NCBI GenBank assembly: GCA_000733355.1
Contig: JNVV01000030.1
Location: forward strand, 1-64,000
DNA from: Falciphora oryzae
Taxonomy: Eukaryota; Ascomycota; Sordariomycetes; Magnaporthales; Magnaporthaceae
Direction of reading: 5' to 3'
Length of the DNA stretch: 64,000 bases
The notes below the pieces were generated by a model. That model had not been told where the DNA came from. It made no database searches and saw only the letters and a program-made list of their open reading frames with translations. The translations under genes and the position numbers were made by a program. Shown here piece after piece: positions 1-11,859 of this stretch; within the stretch, counting starts at the first letter, position 1; each line of letters begins with the position of its first letter.

Positions 1-297
1 GAAGGTTTCGGCGCGCGCGAAGCGCGCCCTGGGCGATAGGGTGCAGGCCTTCCCCTCGACTGGCAATAGGCACCCGCATACCTTTGCCAGCCATTCTCTG
101 CTCTTTTGGCCCAGTTGCGTTGCCGACGTCGTTGTTGAAAGGAGTCGGAGAACGCGAGCAAAAACAAGCCAAATGGCTTGTTAGTGCCCGATAGTGCTGT
201 TCCGGCCATTTTGGTGGCACCACTACCAAAATGGCCGGGATTCCTTAGCGGCCACTAACAGTGGGTCCGACAGGAAAATTTTTCGGGGGGAAGGTGG
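1..297 (-). repeat. Dispersed repeat X, fragment cut by left window edge
   Basis: This stretch is a near-identical inverted copy of 31,228-31,530; reading its complement gives the same sequence with scattered, mostly transition differences. The match ends abruptly after the GGGGGGAAGGTGG stretch near base 297, where chitinase remnant DNA begins. The left limit is unknown because the window starts inside the repeat. No conserved coding capacity is visible. The family is unidentified. Confidence 0.75.
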
Positions 298-393
298 CCT
301 TATGAGGACGGGGTTGCATGTGTTAGCTGGATTTCTTTTTGGCATTTGCGTTGCTGGGCCGGGAACATGGCCGGAGTGATCGGGGTGCAGGAC

Positions 394-2361
394 TTACCCT
401 TCTACGAGCATCGTAACAGTTACGCCACCCCAAGTTGACCGTTCGTGTACGTCGGGAAGCTCCGCGATGCCGTCCAGCATGTCGAGTGTCCATTGCGCCA
501 CGGGAGGGCACGGGCTACCAGGGGATGGCGTTCCGCATCGTTGAGGAGGGCCTTCGCGCACGTTGGCGAGGTGGTAGGAGCGACCTGCGGGACACCTCCA
601 GCCCGCGTTGTACTTCCGCCAGTTTTCGGTGTAATAGCTCGACACCTCGATTTCGCAGCTGGGGCCGAAGTCGACCAGGACGGGATTGGCGCCATTAGCC
701 CTCCAGGTAGCCGGAATGGCGGCTAGATAAAAGGCGCGCTCCAGCCGCTTTTCCTCGACCCATTAGGCAGTTTGGTTGCCGGCAATGTCATCCTTTGACC
801 CAGCTGAGTCGTCTCCATCCTTTGCGCCTTTAATCAGCTTGCCCTCGTTAATGAGCTTTCCTAACGTGGCGACGCTTGCGGGGCTTCCATCGAACAGACG
901 CTTAACTATGCTGTTAACTTGATCCGTCCAATTTGGGATCAAAGGCTCGAAAATCGCTTCAAATGTCACTTTATCGCGGGCATTTGCTTTCCTGTTTTCG
1001 TGTTAATATTGTTAGTGAGGTTTGACGGTCCGCACAAAGGTTATTAACCTACATTAGTTGCGATTTGGCTTTATCCCAGCCCATGCTTGTAAGGGTGCTT
1101 GCCACTTCCTGCAACTTTTCCTTTTTCCTTCCTGTCAATTTGCCGGCAAAGAAGTAGCTTTTTAGGAATACTGGCCACTTCGCGTTAGCCCGCAATGCTT
1201 TTTCCAGACTGTTGTAACGAGTATGGAGCACTTACTGCTTGAAAAAACCTTTTCCCCCAACATGCCTATCGGGAGCTTGAGCAGGTCCATTAGAAGACCG
1301 ACAAGCTCCTTTCCCCCTTTTTTTTCAAGAGCAAATGTGGTGATAAAAGCTTTCATTTTGTGGGCTTTTGAAAGGTTGTCACTAGCCGTTTTGATCGCCG
1401 CGCCGAAGTTTCGAAAGAGCTTTGGGCGATTGGTGTTAGCTGACTCTATTCCTGCCGAGAAGATATTCTGGTACTGTGCCGAAGAGAATTTTACCATTTA
1501 AACCTGCACGATGGAGTTCCAGATTTCGTACCCGCATGCGCCTGCCATTTGGTTGGGTTTGTCACTTTTTGCCGCACACTGCTTCACTAAACAGTTACTG
1601 GCAGGGCCCGTGGTGTCGCATTTCTGTGGTAAATCTCTGTCAGCGTTTCCAAATCTTTCAATCCATATGGACTTTTCGTCATTTACAGCCCCTCCTTTGA
1701 GGTTGAAGAACGAAGCCATCGCTTGAGCCCATTTCTGACCTCGATAGCAGGTGTCCACTACTTGTATTGCATTTTCCCAAGCCGATTTGCAGTCCATCTT
1801 CTCCTATCTCTTAGCCGGTTTGAACCTTTCCCAGTCCCCGACGAGGTTGCTGGTGTATTGCATCCCTACCTAGCTGCTAGTCCGCTTGGCCTTGTCGCAG
1901 CCAGCAGGTGCTCCCGTGTCGACGTTTTCCACAGTTTGGGCCCAAGTTAAGGTGGTGTCTTTAAAGATGCCGCTGTAGCTGGGCGGGTTGGGATGAAACT
2001 TTTGTAGGTTAATAGCCCAGTTAATGGTTTTACCAAAGTTGTAGGCCTTATAAAGCCGCGTGCGTTCGGCCTTTACCTTGTCGTCCATGTACCCAACCCA
2101 GAGGTCGCCGTTTTAAAGGATGCTAGAGTCGCTGTTTTTGTCGTAGGAGAGCTTCGCGCCTCCCATTTCGCTCATTTCGGCATTGCTGATGTAGCCAGCC
2201 GTGCCCGTGCATTGGCCCTGTCGAGCATTGGAGTTGCGTCTATCTCCCAGGTAAAAGCAGTCGGGCCCGGCGCAAGCGGGGTCTGCCATTTTAAAGCTGC
2301 GTCCGTAGCTGCTAACTCCCACTAGGATCTTGTTGGATGGCACACCAGCTTTTGTTATCAT
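394..2361 (-). pseudogene. Broken GH18 chitinase (fungal subgroup-C type), C-terminal half only
   Basis: Minus-strand fragments in order carry the second half of a GH18 domain (2113-2361, with the strand segment VGVSSYGRSFKM), then 1870-2088, then the large C-terminal region of subgroup-C chitinases (1498-1797, with CDTTG, CAAKS and GACGYEIWNS), then 1162-1497, 763-969 and a tail with YYTENWRKYNAGWRC (394-645). The catalytic DxxDxDxE segment and everything N-terminal of it (signal peptide, LysM and chitin-binding modules in the family) are missing. Frames are interrupted by TAA/TAG stops and shifts. An A-family retrotransposon abuts upstream at 2444 and repeat X abuts downstream at 297. In life such enzymes hydrolyse chitin outside the cell; this copy cannot make one. 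The neighbouring LysM gene supports the assignment. Confidence 0.8.
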
Positions 2362-2443
2362 GGTCTACTAGCGGCAAAGAACGTTAGTTGATAGAAATGG
2401 CATTTGGAGGCGAAAACGCGGCTTATTAAGAAATAAGACATGG

Positions 2444-2663
2444 TGTTACGGCCAAACTAATAAAGGCACGCTAGCCTTGCATTAGCGCTATAAACGAAGA
2501 TTTTACACTAAGGAAAGGGAAAAGAAAGGCGCTGGTCGCGCCGGCACGATACGCGCCTAAAGTTATCGCGATCTGTGTGGTTTGCATGCTTGTATCTGCC
2601 CCACAGCTGCCCCACAGCTATAGCGGTACCATTGGACGTATGGCCTGTAGCGGGACCGTCACA
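2444..2663 (-). repeat. 3' LTR of family A copy 1
   Basis: 220 bp bounded by TGTTACGG and CCGTCACA, the inverted ends of family A LTRs. It is about 10 bp longer than the 210-bp LTRs of copy 2 because of a short local duplication of the GCCCCACAGCT motif near 2600-2620. Confidence 0.88.
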
Positions 2664-3062
2664 CTACCCCCTCCCAAACCTCGTATCGCGAATGCCACAA
2701 GCGGTGCGAGCTGGCAGTTAGTTATAGCGTACCAACCTGCTCCGTTTCTTTATCGTAGCTTTAACCGGCACGTTATCGTTAGGATAATTTGGGTCAAAAC
2801 GGTTTTCGGCTGCTACGCGCATTTATTTTGCCAATCGTTTCGGTAGGCCATCTGCCTTTGGATATAATTTATAAAAGTTATTTAAAGCTACTGGAAAGTT
2901 TTTAAAATTCGCGGCGGGATACCAAATGTTATTTAGGTCGTAACCCCGCCAAGCTGCTTGGTATTGTAATTGGCGTCGTAACACACGTAAGCGTTCTATT
3001 CGTTCGATTTCGAATTCGGCCTTTCCGTTAACGTCCTTTGGCGGAAACGGAATTTAATACTA

Positions 3063-5969
3063 CTAAGGCAGCGGGTTTGTAAATGCTTTACGGAAGCGGT
3101 CGGCGTAAAATAGGTTTTTAATTTTGTAATTGCCGGGCAAATCGAAAACATAGCTATGCCTTTTTATTTCGAAGATGCGGAAAGGTTTTGCGAACGGTAA
3201 ATTTAACCGGGCCGTTAAAGCGGCCGTTAAAAAGCCCTTTTTCCTAAGGAATACCAGGTCGTTAACGTTAAAATCCACTGGCCTGCGTTTCTTATTCGCC
3301 TGGTTTTTTTGCCGTTTTTATGCAGCTGTCGCGCGCTGCTTTGCCAAATCCTGGACTCCTTTGATACGTTTGACGAGGTCGTATGCACGTTTTTTTGGGT
3401 TAAAGCTATCGGTTAATACGTTAAAATTAAGCGAAAGGGGGTTTTTCGCATCCTTACCCATTACCACCTAAATCGGGGCCATGCCGATCGTCGAATGCTA
3501 CGACGAATTGTGGGCAAAATCCAACGCGGGGATATAATTATTCCAATCCGATTGGTATTTGTTAACGTAAAAGCGTAGTTTTTAATTTAGCTCCTAGTTG
3601 GTAATTTTTACGGCACCTTGCGTTTGCGGATGGAAAGCTAAGCCGTAACGATGTTTGGTGCCTGTTAATAAGTTGATTTTTGCTATAAATTTCGAAATGA
3701 ATGGTCCTGCGTTATCGTTAATCCAAACGAACGGGATATTAAAGAAACGGTAAAGGTAGCGATAGTACCGCGTTACTAATACCTCGGCCGTGTCGGATTT
3801 TTTCCCTGCAAATGTAGCGATAATGCGGCTGAATTTGCAAATGAATACCCAAATATAATCGTACTTTCGCTCGTTTTGCGGCATGTTTTTGCTATCTACT
3901 ACCACCTGGTCTTAAACATTTAATGGGATTGGCAGTGGATAAAGCAAACCAGGTGTTTTATTTCGGGGTACCTTATTGCGCCGGCAGTCGTAACAGTTGC
4001 GGATATAGCGTCGGATATCGACCTTTATATCCGGCCACCAATAGTCTTTTTATACGGCTTTAATGGTTTTGTTTTGTCCCTTATGTCCGAAAATTAGAAG
4101 TGCATGCCTATCCCGAATAAGTGCTATACGTAGAAATATTTTGCCGTTTTGTGTTTGTTTTGGTATAAATATTTTGCTATATTAAAGGCCTAATTGCTAG
4201 GCGGCGTTTTTTTTTCGGATAAAGTTAGCAAGGTCGGCATTTTGCGGAATGTTTAGCTCGGTCCATGCCACCGTTGCAATCGTTAATTGGATTCTTTTTG
4301 GAGGGATTAGGGCTATAGTACGTTTTTCCAGCTCCCGGGCTTTAACTATTAGCAGCTTTATTATTTTGCGGGACAGTGCGTTTGCACCGATGTTTTGTTA
4401 TTTTGGCCGGTAAATAAAGGTAATATCGAAGTTCGACAAAAAGTCTGCCTACCGGATTTGCCAAATTAAAAGGACCCTTTTTTGCGAGTAAAAGGCTAGG
4501 GTTTAATGGTTTGTAACGACGAAAAACTTTATTTTAAAGAGTTCGGGATAATAGTGCTTTAATGTTTGCACCACTGCAAGCAATTTTCGGTTTTAGATCG
4601 GGTATGCTTTTTTAGCACTATTTATTAATTTGGAAAAGTAGCCCATTGGCTTCCAATCCCCGTCGTTTTGCTCCTACCAAATCATACCACTTATCGCGTT
4701 GCGAAAAGCGTTAGTTTCGATTCGTATAGGCTTTCCGGGGCGGAAAAATGCTAGGATTGGTGCTTTATAAGCCAGTTGTTTTAGTTTGTTAAACGCTTTA
4801 ATCTATTTAGGGCCGATATTAAATGGCGCATCCTTTTTTAAAAGCCGGTTAAAGGGTTTAGCTGCATTACTAGCGTGATAACAAAACATGCGCACGTAAT
4901 TGCACAATCCTAAAAAAGACCGGATAGCTGTTTTGTTATATAGGTCCTTAACCTGCCACTTTTAAATCGCTTTCGTTTTTTCCGGGTTAATGTTTACCTT
5001 TACCTAAGCTTCGAAGGTAACACCTAAGTAGTTGACCTTTTTTACGTTAAATTTCGACTTTTTAATGTCGCTTTAAAGCTTAGCTTTAATTAAATGGAAT
5101 ATAACCTTTTCGATATACTGCTAGTGCTTTTCCTTTATTTCCGAATAAATTAACATGTTGTTAGCGTAAACGCTCGCAAAATAATCTAACAATTCGTTAA
5201 ATTAGCAGTTGATGTAATTTTGCTACCAAACTGGGCCGACCTTAAGCCCGAATGGCAAAACTTTCTATTAAAAAGTGCTTTGCCGCGTTCGAAAGGTTAT
5301 AAAGTATTTAAAAGCGTCGGCTAAACGAAAACGCCAAAAGGTTTGGATAATATCGATAATTGTAAAGTGCTTGGCATTTTTGCATTTAAAAAGTGTCCTT
5401 GCGAGGTTTGGTGTTCGCATAATCCGGTTTTTAAAAAATCGGTTCCGCTAACGGTAATCGATGCAAAAGCGACGTGCATTGGGATTTGGGTTATGCGGTT
5501 TCGGTACGAACAATACCGACGCCGCTTTATTTTTTTTTAGCGTTTTTTCGATAAAGCCGAGCTTAAATAGCTTATTGATTACCTCCTTTTCGAGGTCCAA
5601 AAATTGGATTAGGGTTCGAAATACCGGTGGTAAGCTTTTTTTAGGCTTGTTTTGGTCCAATTTTAACACCACGTCCTTTTTTAGCCGATAAAGTGGTAGG
5701 GTGTTTGTTTGTTTTTTCGAAAAAAAGCTTTCCAAATGTTTTAGTTATAACGGCAGCTTTTCGCGCACGAATTCAATATGTTCGGGATCTTCGTTTGGTA
5801 GGAAAGGAATGTATTCCCCGGTATATATTTTCCAATCCTTATCCGTTTTTCCCACCGAACCAATGTTAATAATCGGCAAGTTTTTAGGGCTATCGTTAAG
5901 GAAGATTGGTTCGGTCGGTATGCAATTAGCCATTTGGGTCCATCGCTTTCGACGGGGGTTTTTTTGCAT
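3063..5969 (-). pseudogene. pol: Degenerate pol (RT, RNase H, integrase, chromodomain) of family A copy 1
   Basis: On the minus strand 5448-5969 encode the start of the reverse transcriptase domain (ending FCIDYR, the typical fingers motif). 3594-3905 encode the integrase core, including AFHPQTQG and the upstream WINDNAGPF segment. 3063-3278 encode the integrase C-terminal barrel (VNDLVFLRKKGF, FPI/FRIFEIK, HADR-type end). Between them the frame is recognisable by comparison with copy 2 but is broken by many TAA/TAG codons. Sequence downstream to about 2700 matches a chromodomain tail. No active product is possible. Confidence 0.83.
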
Positions 5970-6489
5970 TTATTACACGATCGCGTTAATAATCGTTTGC
6001 TTTTTTTTTCGATTTGGGCAATCGTTAAGCTTGGGTTTTTCGAACCTTATAATTTTTTTTTTTTTAGGTCCGGTAAGGTCGTTTTTTTTCCGCGACCGCT
6101 GGAGGATTTAATATCGTTTGTGGTCCTAATTAATAAAACGATCCCGCCGGTTTGCGTTTGCTTGCATTTGCGGATTGATTTTTTCGCCGATTTAGCAGGG
6201 CGGAAGCAATTTAATCGCTAGCGAATATTTGGCCAAAACGGGTCGGTCGTTTGGCTAAACCATTTCCCGGTTAAAGCAATTTAGCAGGATATAATGCTTA
6301 AAAAGCTAGTGGAAATTAATAAAAACGTTATACCTTGTATTTATAACCTAAAAAGTTTGGTTTAAAAACCGTTTGCTATCGATTTTAAGGGTCGAAATTA
6401 TTTTTATCGTTACTTTCTTTACTGTTTGGCGGCGATAATTTTAAAACTAAATCGGTTGTTTAAGCTTAACGATCCTGGCCTTTAGTTTT

Positions 6490-7870
6490 CGTTGGGCCCT
6501 AATAGCTATAGTTAGGCTAACTAATAAGTTTGTATTTGCTTTTATATCATATAGCCCTTTAACGCGGAAACCAATCCCATTTACCTATACGAAAGCGGTT
6601 TTAGTAAACGAAAACATTAATTAACTTTTAACTCGGGCTAATATAAGTATAAAAACCACCGTAAAGATTTCCGGTGGTCCTACTTTTTTCCCGATTTATT
6701 TGATAAGGACGATTCGGCTTCCAATCCTTTTTTGCTTTGCTTAATTCCGATTGCAGCAACTTTGTTTCGGTTCGGGCAGTTTTTAAAAAAATGCCGTTCG
6801 CTATACGTAAAGTATGTACTAGCTTTAATGTAAGCTTTACGCTTTGCCGGAGTTAAAGCTTTGCTATTTTTTAAATTGGAAATAGCTAAATTGCTATCCC
6901 TATTTTTCCGTTAATCGTTTTATGCCTTGCTTCGGGGTGGTAATTTGCCGTTACTTTTGGGTTTGTTACGGTTGCTCCGTTAACCAGCTTTGCGCTTGCT
7001 AGTTTTTTTGTGGTATCGCTTTTGGCTATAAGCTGCGTTAGCGACGTTTTTGCTAAAAATTTCGTAGCTAATATCCGGGTTTTGGGCATCGGTAAGCAGC
7101 CGAAAGTTAAGGTTTGGTGGAATGTGCTCCTATAAAGTTATTTTTATATCGGTTACGGCAACATTGGCTGTTTGGGCCAAATTATTAAAGCTGGCCAAAA
7201 ACACGTAGATGTTTATATCCTTTGTTAGGTCGTATTTTAGCTTTGCAAATTTGGCTTAAGCGGCTAAAGTTTGGTTTAGGTTATAATAGGTCGCGTTTAG
7301 GACCTAAACCATTTTAGCAACAAACGAAAATAGGTTATTATCCGATAGGAGTCGTGGTTGTAATACCTCCAATAAGCCGCTTTTGAAATACTTTGTTAGT
7401 TTATTTATCCGGCTTTTTTCCGTCCGGAAGGTTTCGTCGTTTTTTTCAAACTTATTAGCTACGGTTTTAACCTATAAATCAAAGGTTTTTTTGTCGCCTT
7501 TAAAGATTTTGGGCGCGACGCCTCGTTTTTTGGCTTTGTTGTTATAGCGGGGATTTGCGCTTTTTGCAATCGGTTTGTACGGTTTAAATACGGGGTTGGC
7601 GGCTTAACCAGTTAAAGTGAACTGGGTACCCCCGAAAACACTGTCGGCTGGCGTCGCCTCCCGGGTTTAACGGCTTCCTCCACCATTGGCCAATTGCGCT
7701 TGCAACGCTGCAATTATATCTTTCAGTTTTTAAGCCTCCGCAGCGGAAATGCCGGCTGCGGCAGCGTTTTGCCTGTTGTCACCCATCTTTTGCTCCGGAC
7801 CGGGTTCTGGTCTAACGGTGGACGGGACGTTATCGGGTTTTTTAAAGTCACTGTAATCGGCCGATAAGCT
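6490..7870 (-). pseudogene. gag: Degenerate gag and protease of family A copy 1
   Basis: Reading the minus strand, about 7870-6690 matches the gag frame of copy 2, including the readable stretch 6886-7089 and a degraded zinc-knuckle region near 6760-6800. About 6650-6490 matches the retropepsin-like segment, where the family has an NTGIDTN-type motif in place of the usual DTG. Multiple TAA/TAG stops interrupt it. Identity rests on alignment with 18,840-20,303. Confidence 0.68.
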
Positions 7871-8009
7871 GCTGTCACCGGCCACAGTAATTAATTCTAC
7901 GTAAAGCGCTGTCTGGACCTCGGGGTTTTAGGGCGGCGCTGTCTGGGCCGCGGTTCCTGAATGGAATCGAGCTGATTGGCGACTCGTGGAAGGATAGCGT
8001 TTCTGCTTG

Positions 8010-8206
8010 GAGAGAGAGAGAGAGAGAGAGTATATTTAACGTCATTATATCGGGATCTACCAGTCCCTGCCTCCCAAGGGGCATATGACGTGCTAGCGCT
8101 ACCTAAGCTTAACACTAGGCTACATGTAGCTATTAAGGCGGCTAGCAGATTAAACCCGAAGGCACACGGAAGTCGGGCCGCATTCCGGCGCTCCTTGCTA
8201 GTGAGC
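8010..8206 (+). repeat. Repeat X end with (GA)n microsatellite
   Basis: Bases 8010-8030 are an uninterrupted (GA)n run. The following sequence to about 8206 is the inverted copy of 32,685-32,886, which has the matching (CT)n. The homology cannot be followed further because the other copy runs into the assembly gap. The junction with the A element at 8011 is exact. Confidence 0.78.
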
Positions 8207-9389
8207 GGGCGATCGGCGGTAGGGCGTATATATATACGCCGGGGCGTTGTGAAGCGCTGCGAGTGGTAGTAGTGCTGTCGGCCGGCGGGTGTGCCGGAAA
8301 GGGGGCAAGGCCGGGTTGGGCGGGGGGGTCCTCGGGACCTCCCCTGGGCCCGGCCGGAGGTGCGGGGGACTAACGAGCCTACTGTTAGTCCTAATAGTAC
8401 AAAGGAAAAGTGAAAACTGCAAAAAAAGGAAAAAAGGAAAATAGGTTATATGCGGGCTATTTAGGCCCTGTTACTACCGCCTAGCGATAATGTAGTAGTT
8501 GGTAGCTTCGACGAACGAAGCAAAAAGGAAAGGCTTTTGCAATAGCCGTTTCCAATATCCGGGCCTATCAAAAGCCGGGGAGGGGTCCGTTGTAGGCCAC
8601 TTGTCTTCTGCCGCCTTGGCCAGCCTGCAATATACAGGGTGGGAGGGGGACTTGTTTTTTCCGCAGCGGCACGGGTTATCGTTTTCGTGCTGGTACTTTC
8701 GGTGGTACCAGTCGAAATCCCCGTGCCCTGAAAAGAGTGAAGGAGGGTGGGTGGGTGAGGACTAAACACACCAAAGAGTGATTAGAAGCCGACGGTCGCC
8801 TATTTTTTTAAGCGTTGACAGGATACCGATAGTAAACCCCCTTTTCCTTTTCCTTTTTTTTTTTTCGTGATATTCGACGTTCCTGCCCCCTGCGTGTTTG
8901 TTGGTTGGCATTACCGGCTGTTAACCCCACCCTCACCCCACACGATTGATGTTAAGTGGGGGCTGGTGCATTGGAGCCGCGGGCCGCAGGGGGAATTGAT
9001 GTCAATGTTAAGCGTGGAGCATTAGCCCCAGTGACAGTGAGCGCTGGTCCGCCATAAGGAGCACCTGTAGTGGAGTTAACATGAAGCCTTGCAGCACCAC
9101 GGCCAGGCAGGTGACCTCGCCCATCCAGGCTCGCAATTTCCGCTGTTGCTTGGCGGGTTGCCATTTTTACATAAGGATATCCACCAGAAACTGCCCCATA
9201 GTGGCTCGTTACCGAACCGAAAGTTACCTGCCTATTCCGTGGAGGAAAAGAATGCGTGAAATCTTCGCCCGTTTCCCTTTTGCTCCCAACGAAAACCCTT
9301 AGGGTGGCCAGTTCAGCGCAGGTTTTTTAGAAACGCAGGTCGACGCCGACCCATTACTTTCACCAGTTCGTTCCATCAAGTTGGCCAAG
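8207..9389. other. Intergenic DNA without a recognisable gene; 18-bp palindrome
   Basis: No reading frame here resembles a known family. A perfect 18-bp palindrome, GGCGTATATATATACGCC, lies at 8223-8240; it may form a hairpin or be a remnant of a repeat end. Poly-T and C-rich tracts occur at 8830-8870. The right part is presumably the promoter and 5' UTR of the gene starting at 9390. Confidence 0.5.
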
Positions 9390-10223
9390 ATGCGACTCTC
9401 GAGCCTCCTCGTGCTTGCTCCCATAGCGGTTTCGTCCTCCAACGCGCAGGGGCAACTGCCTCAAGACCTGCAGTTTGACCTTATTTTCCCCCGACACAAT
9501 GAGACCTACGCACCTACCCAATATTTCCCCATCGTCTTTGGCATCCAAAATGCCGACGGGATCCTACCGATCCTACCCACGCACGGCGTTAGCGTCAGTA
9601 TAGGGGTGTGGACCGCTGACTATCGCCATAATGAGTCCGTTAGCGGATGGGGATTTGCGTCGGAATACTTCTTCTTAAACGACTTCCAGAGAGTTCCTTC
9701 CCCGTCGCCAGCAGCCCACTTTATCCACTTCCCGCCCATCAACATGACGAACGGCACAACAAAGTCGTACTACGTGGAGTGGGACGTTACGGTCGATAAC
9801 AAATGCTTTTTGCCCGGTGAGCGGATTAATAACAACACATGGAGCTATACGCGCAGCATCCTTTTCAGCACAGCCCTTGGCGCACAGCTCCCTGACATTG
9901 AGGCCAGCGTCAACTCGTGTCCGGAGCCTTACCACTTGTCTTCGACCGGCCTTAACGTCACGAGTTTTGGGCGCAACGAGCGCTGTCCATCCTTTCGCTT
10001 AGCTGCTCCTCCCATCAAATGTGGCTATAAGCCCTTCGCCAAGGACCTGGCGGCAAACGTGTCGGCCGCGATGCTGGGGGAGATGGGCTGCGACCAGGGA
10101 GACTGGCGGACCATCACGACCCCTTGCCCGCGGAAGGCGAAGCAGAGCGGCGCTTCATGGGCTGCGGCCACTACCGGGGCGGCCTGGGTGGCTTGGGTTC
10201 TCGCCATGGCCATCACATTTTAG
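9390..10223 (+). CDS. Secreted DUF7136-like protein, probable GPI anchor
   Basis: A single intact 277-aa frame. I chose the ATG at 9390 because it gives a clean signal peptide (MRLSSLLVLAPIAVSSSNAQ); an in-frame TTG nine bases upstream is not a credible fungal start. The mature N-terminus has LIFPRHNETYAPTQYFPIVF and GIQN, a hallmark of the fungal DUF7136 family of secreted proteins of unknown function. There are several N-glycosylation sequons (NET, NES, NMT, NGT, NNT, NVT, NVS), about six cysteines, and a hydrophobic C-terminal tail after a small-residue stretch, as in GPI-anchored proteins. No introns are needed. It is the only clearly intact protein gene in the first 36 kb and shows no premature stop, although it sits between RIP-damaged repeats. 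It presumably acts at the cell surface or wall; biochemical role unknown. Confidence 0.85.
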   Translation: MRLSSLLVLAPIAVSSSNAQGQLPQDLQFDLIFPRHNETYAPTQYFPIVFGIQNADGILPILPTHGVSVSIGVWTADYRHNESVSGWGFASEYFFLNDFQRVPSPSPAAHFIHFPPINMTNGTTKSYYVEWDVTVDNKCFLPGERINNNTWSYTRSILFSTALGAQLPDIEASVNSCPEPYHLSSTGLNVTSFGRNERCPSFRLAAPPIKCGYKPFAKDLAANVSAAMLGEMGCDQGDWRTITTPCPRKAKQSGASWAAATTGAAWVAWVLAMAITF

Positions 10224-11859
10224 CTATTTAAGTAGCTTCCGCGCCCGTCTTTCTACGTAGCCATTGTATGTAGTTGCCAGCAGCCACGGGTTAGAGGAGT
10301 GTGCGGTGTTGCCCAAAATGAAGGGCCTTTGTCGCTGTTCGGTGTTCCAAAGGAAACCTGCAAATTCGCTTCTTATTAACCACAGTTGATAATGTAACTA
10401 CTTCTTAATTTCCTCTTATAAACTCTGCCCAGGCCCTTTTTAGGCAAACAGAGCACACAGGCAGCAGAACACGCGTGCCGCCTCCGTCCTAACGCCGGTA
10501 GGGAATGCGGGGAGCAGGTTAAATGGAACCAGCGGGCACGATATCGCCGTGGCGCATTGGGAATTCAGGGTCCATCGTGTGGGGACAGCGGGACATCCAC
10601 CCCAGACGGCTTCGGTGTTTTGGCCCGAGGTCCCCTGCTGACCCAGTAGGAGCCCATTAAGAAAAGGCGCCGTGTCTGGTCCCCTGAGCCCCCGTTGGGG
10701 GATTATCCGTTGGAGATTGCCTCATGCCAACCGCCCACGGCATGGGCCGGGCCATATGATGGGGTTGAGCCCACAGGGGGAGAACCACATGGGCGCGAGG
10801 GTGGGCCGGGACGTTGAACGCTTGATGGAGGAATCTTACTGCGTGCTTTTCCATACTAAGCTTCGGGATCATGCTGGGCTGCAATTTGCCCCGCTTTTTT
10901 GCGGCTGCTGTTGGTGGGAACGCCGAAGAGAGTCCTGTTTTTCCGTTTTCCGGATCCGCATGATCTATAATGTCACCTAGACCAACCGGCAGGTCAGACG
11001 CACTTGAAAAGGAAGGAGAGCAGCCTACCTGTGGTGCTTTAAAGCGGCCGGTCCCGCATGCGGATGTCGGGTCTAGCCTCCCAGCATCCGCCATTTAGCT
11101 CGCTAAGGCCTGCAGTGTGGGCAGGCACTTATCAATGACTAAAGTTCGAGTTTTGGCCGCATGGCCCGCTATGCGTGTGACGCCCGCGGTATTGAACCGA
11201 TGAATGCCGGATTTCCGGAAGCACCCCCAGATTGGCCCACACATATAAGGGATGCCCCTATTCTTAGCCTCGCGTCGAGGTTTATCCACTGCCAAGATTC
11301 CTGGCAGCTCGAGACGCGAGACCAAACCAACAACCACGCCAAGATGCAGGCAATTTCGAGGCCGATGAACCCCCGACCTCGGTGTAATAGCCTGTGCATA
11401 CCTTCCGTTTCTAGACTGTGGGCCAATATAGCTGACTGATAGATGAAAAATGAAATTGCATTAACACACCGATGCGCGGGAAATAGTGACACTGTACCAG
11501 GTCTATCTGATGACTCCATCCCTTTTGGGCAGTGTAGGCCACTTCGGTGCAGACAAAGAAGATCAGGTACTGACAGGCCTCCAATATGCGCCGGGGACTG
11601 CTTGTTTGGGTGGTCAGCCGTTACTGGCAGCCGTCTCGCAGTACTTTCCTTTGCGTTGCCAAACAACCGTATCGATTTTATCCAAGCGGCTTCCGGCACA
11701 CGGAGGGATAGGCAACAGATAGTTGGTTATATATCGCGCAATCCTTCCCCGGAGGACCTGTTTTACAAGCTTTGTTTGCACCGCTCCAGCTGCTTCAACT
11801 GCTCTGAATGCCAGTCGACCCCTAGCCATTGCAGCTCGCCCAGCTCTTTTTCGATCGGA
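10224..11859. other. Gene-poor spacer, nothing recognised
   Basis: Only overlapping frames without family resemblance are present on either strand. The right end (about 11,700-11,859) presumably holds the promoter and 5' UTR of the LysM gene. The base composition is closer to normal than in the flanking retrotransposons, so this is not obviously RIP-damaged. Confidence 0.45.

Larger units (their letters stand above)
2444..8011 (-). mobile_element. Ty3/gypsy chromodomain LTR retrotransposon, family A copy 1 (5'-truncated)
   Basis: The whole segment aligns as the reverse complement of the complete copy at 18,347-24,295. It keeps the 3' LTR (2444-2663), pol and gag, but stops at base 8011, a point matching about 18,740 of the full copy, so the 5' LTR and part of the leader are absent. 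At that junction the sequence switches to a (GA)n tract of repeat X. The left flank has CATGG next to the LTR, with no partner because the other end is lost. Coding frames are full of TAA/TAG, consistent with RIP; the copy is dead. Confidence 0.88.

Noticed and set aside
9381..9389. Upstream TTG as start of the DUF7136-like protein
   Set aside because: Not a normal fungal start; the ATG at 9390 gives a clean signal peptide.
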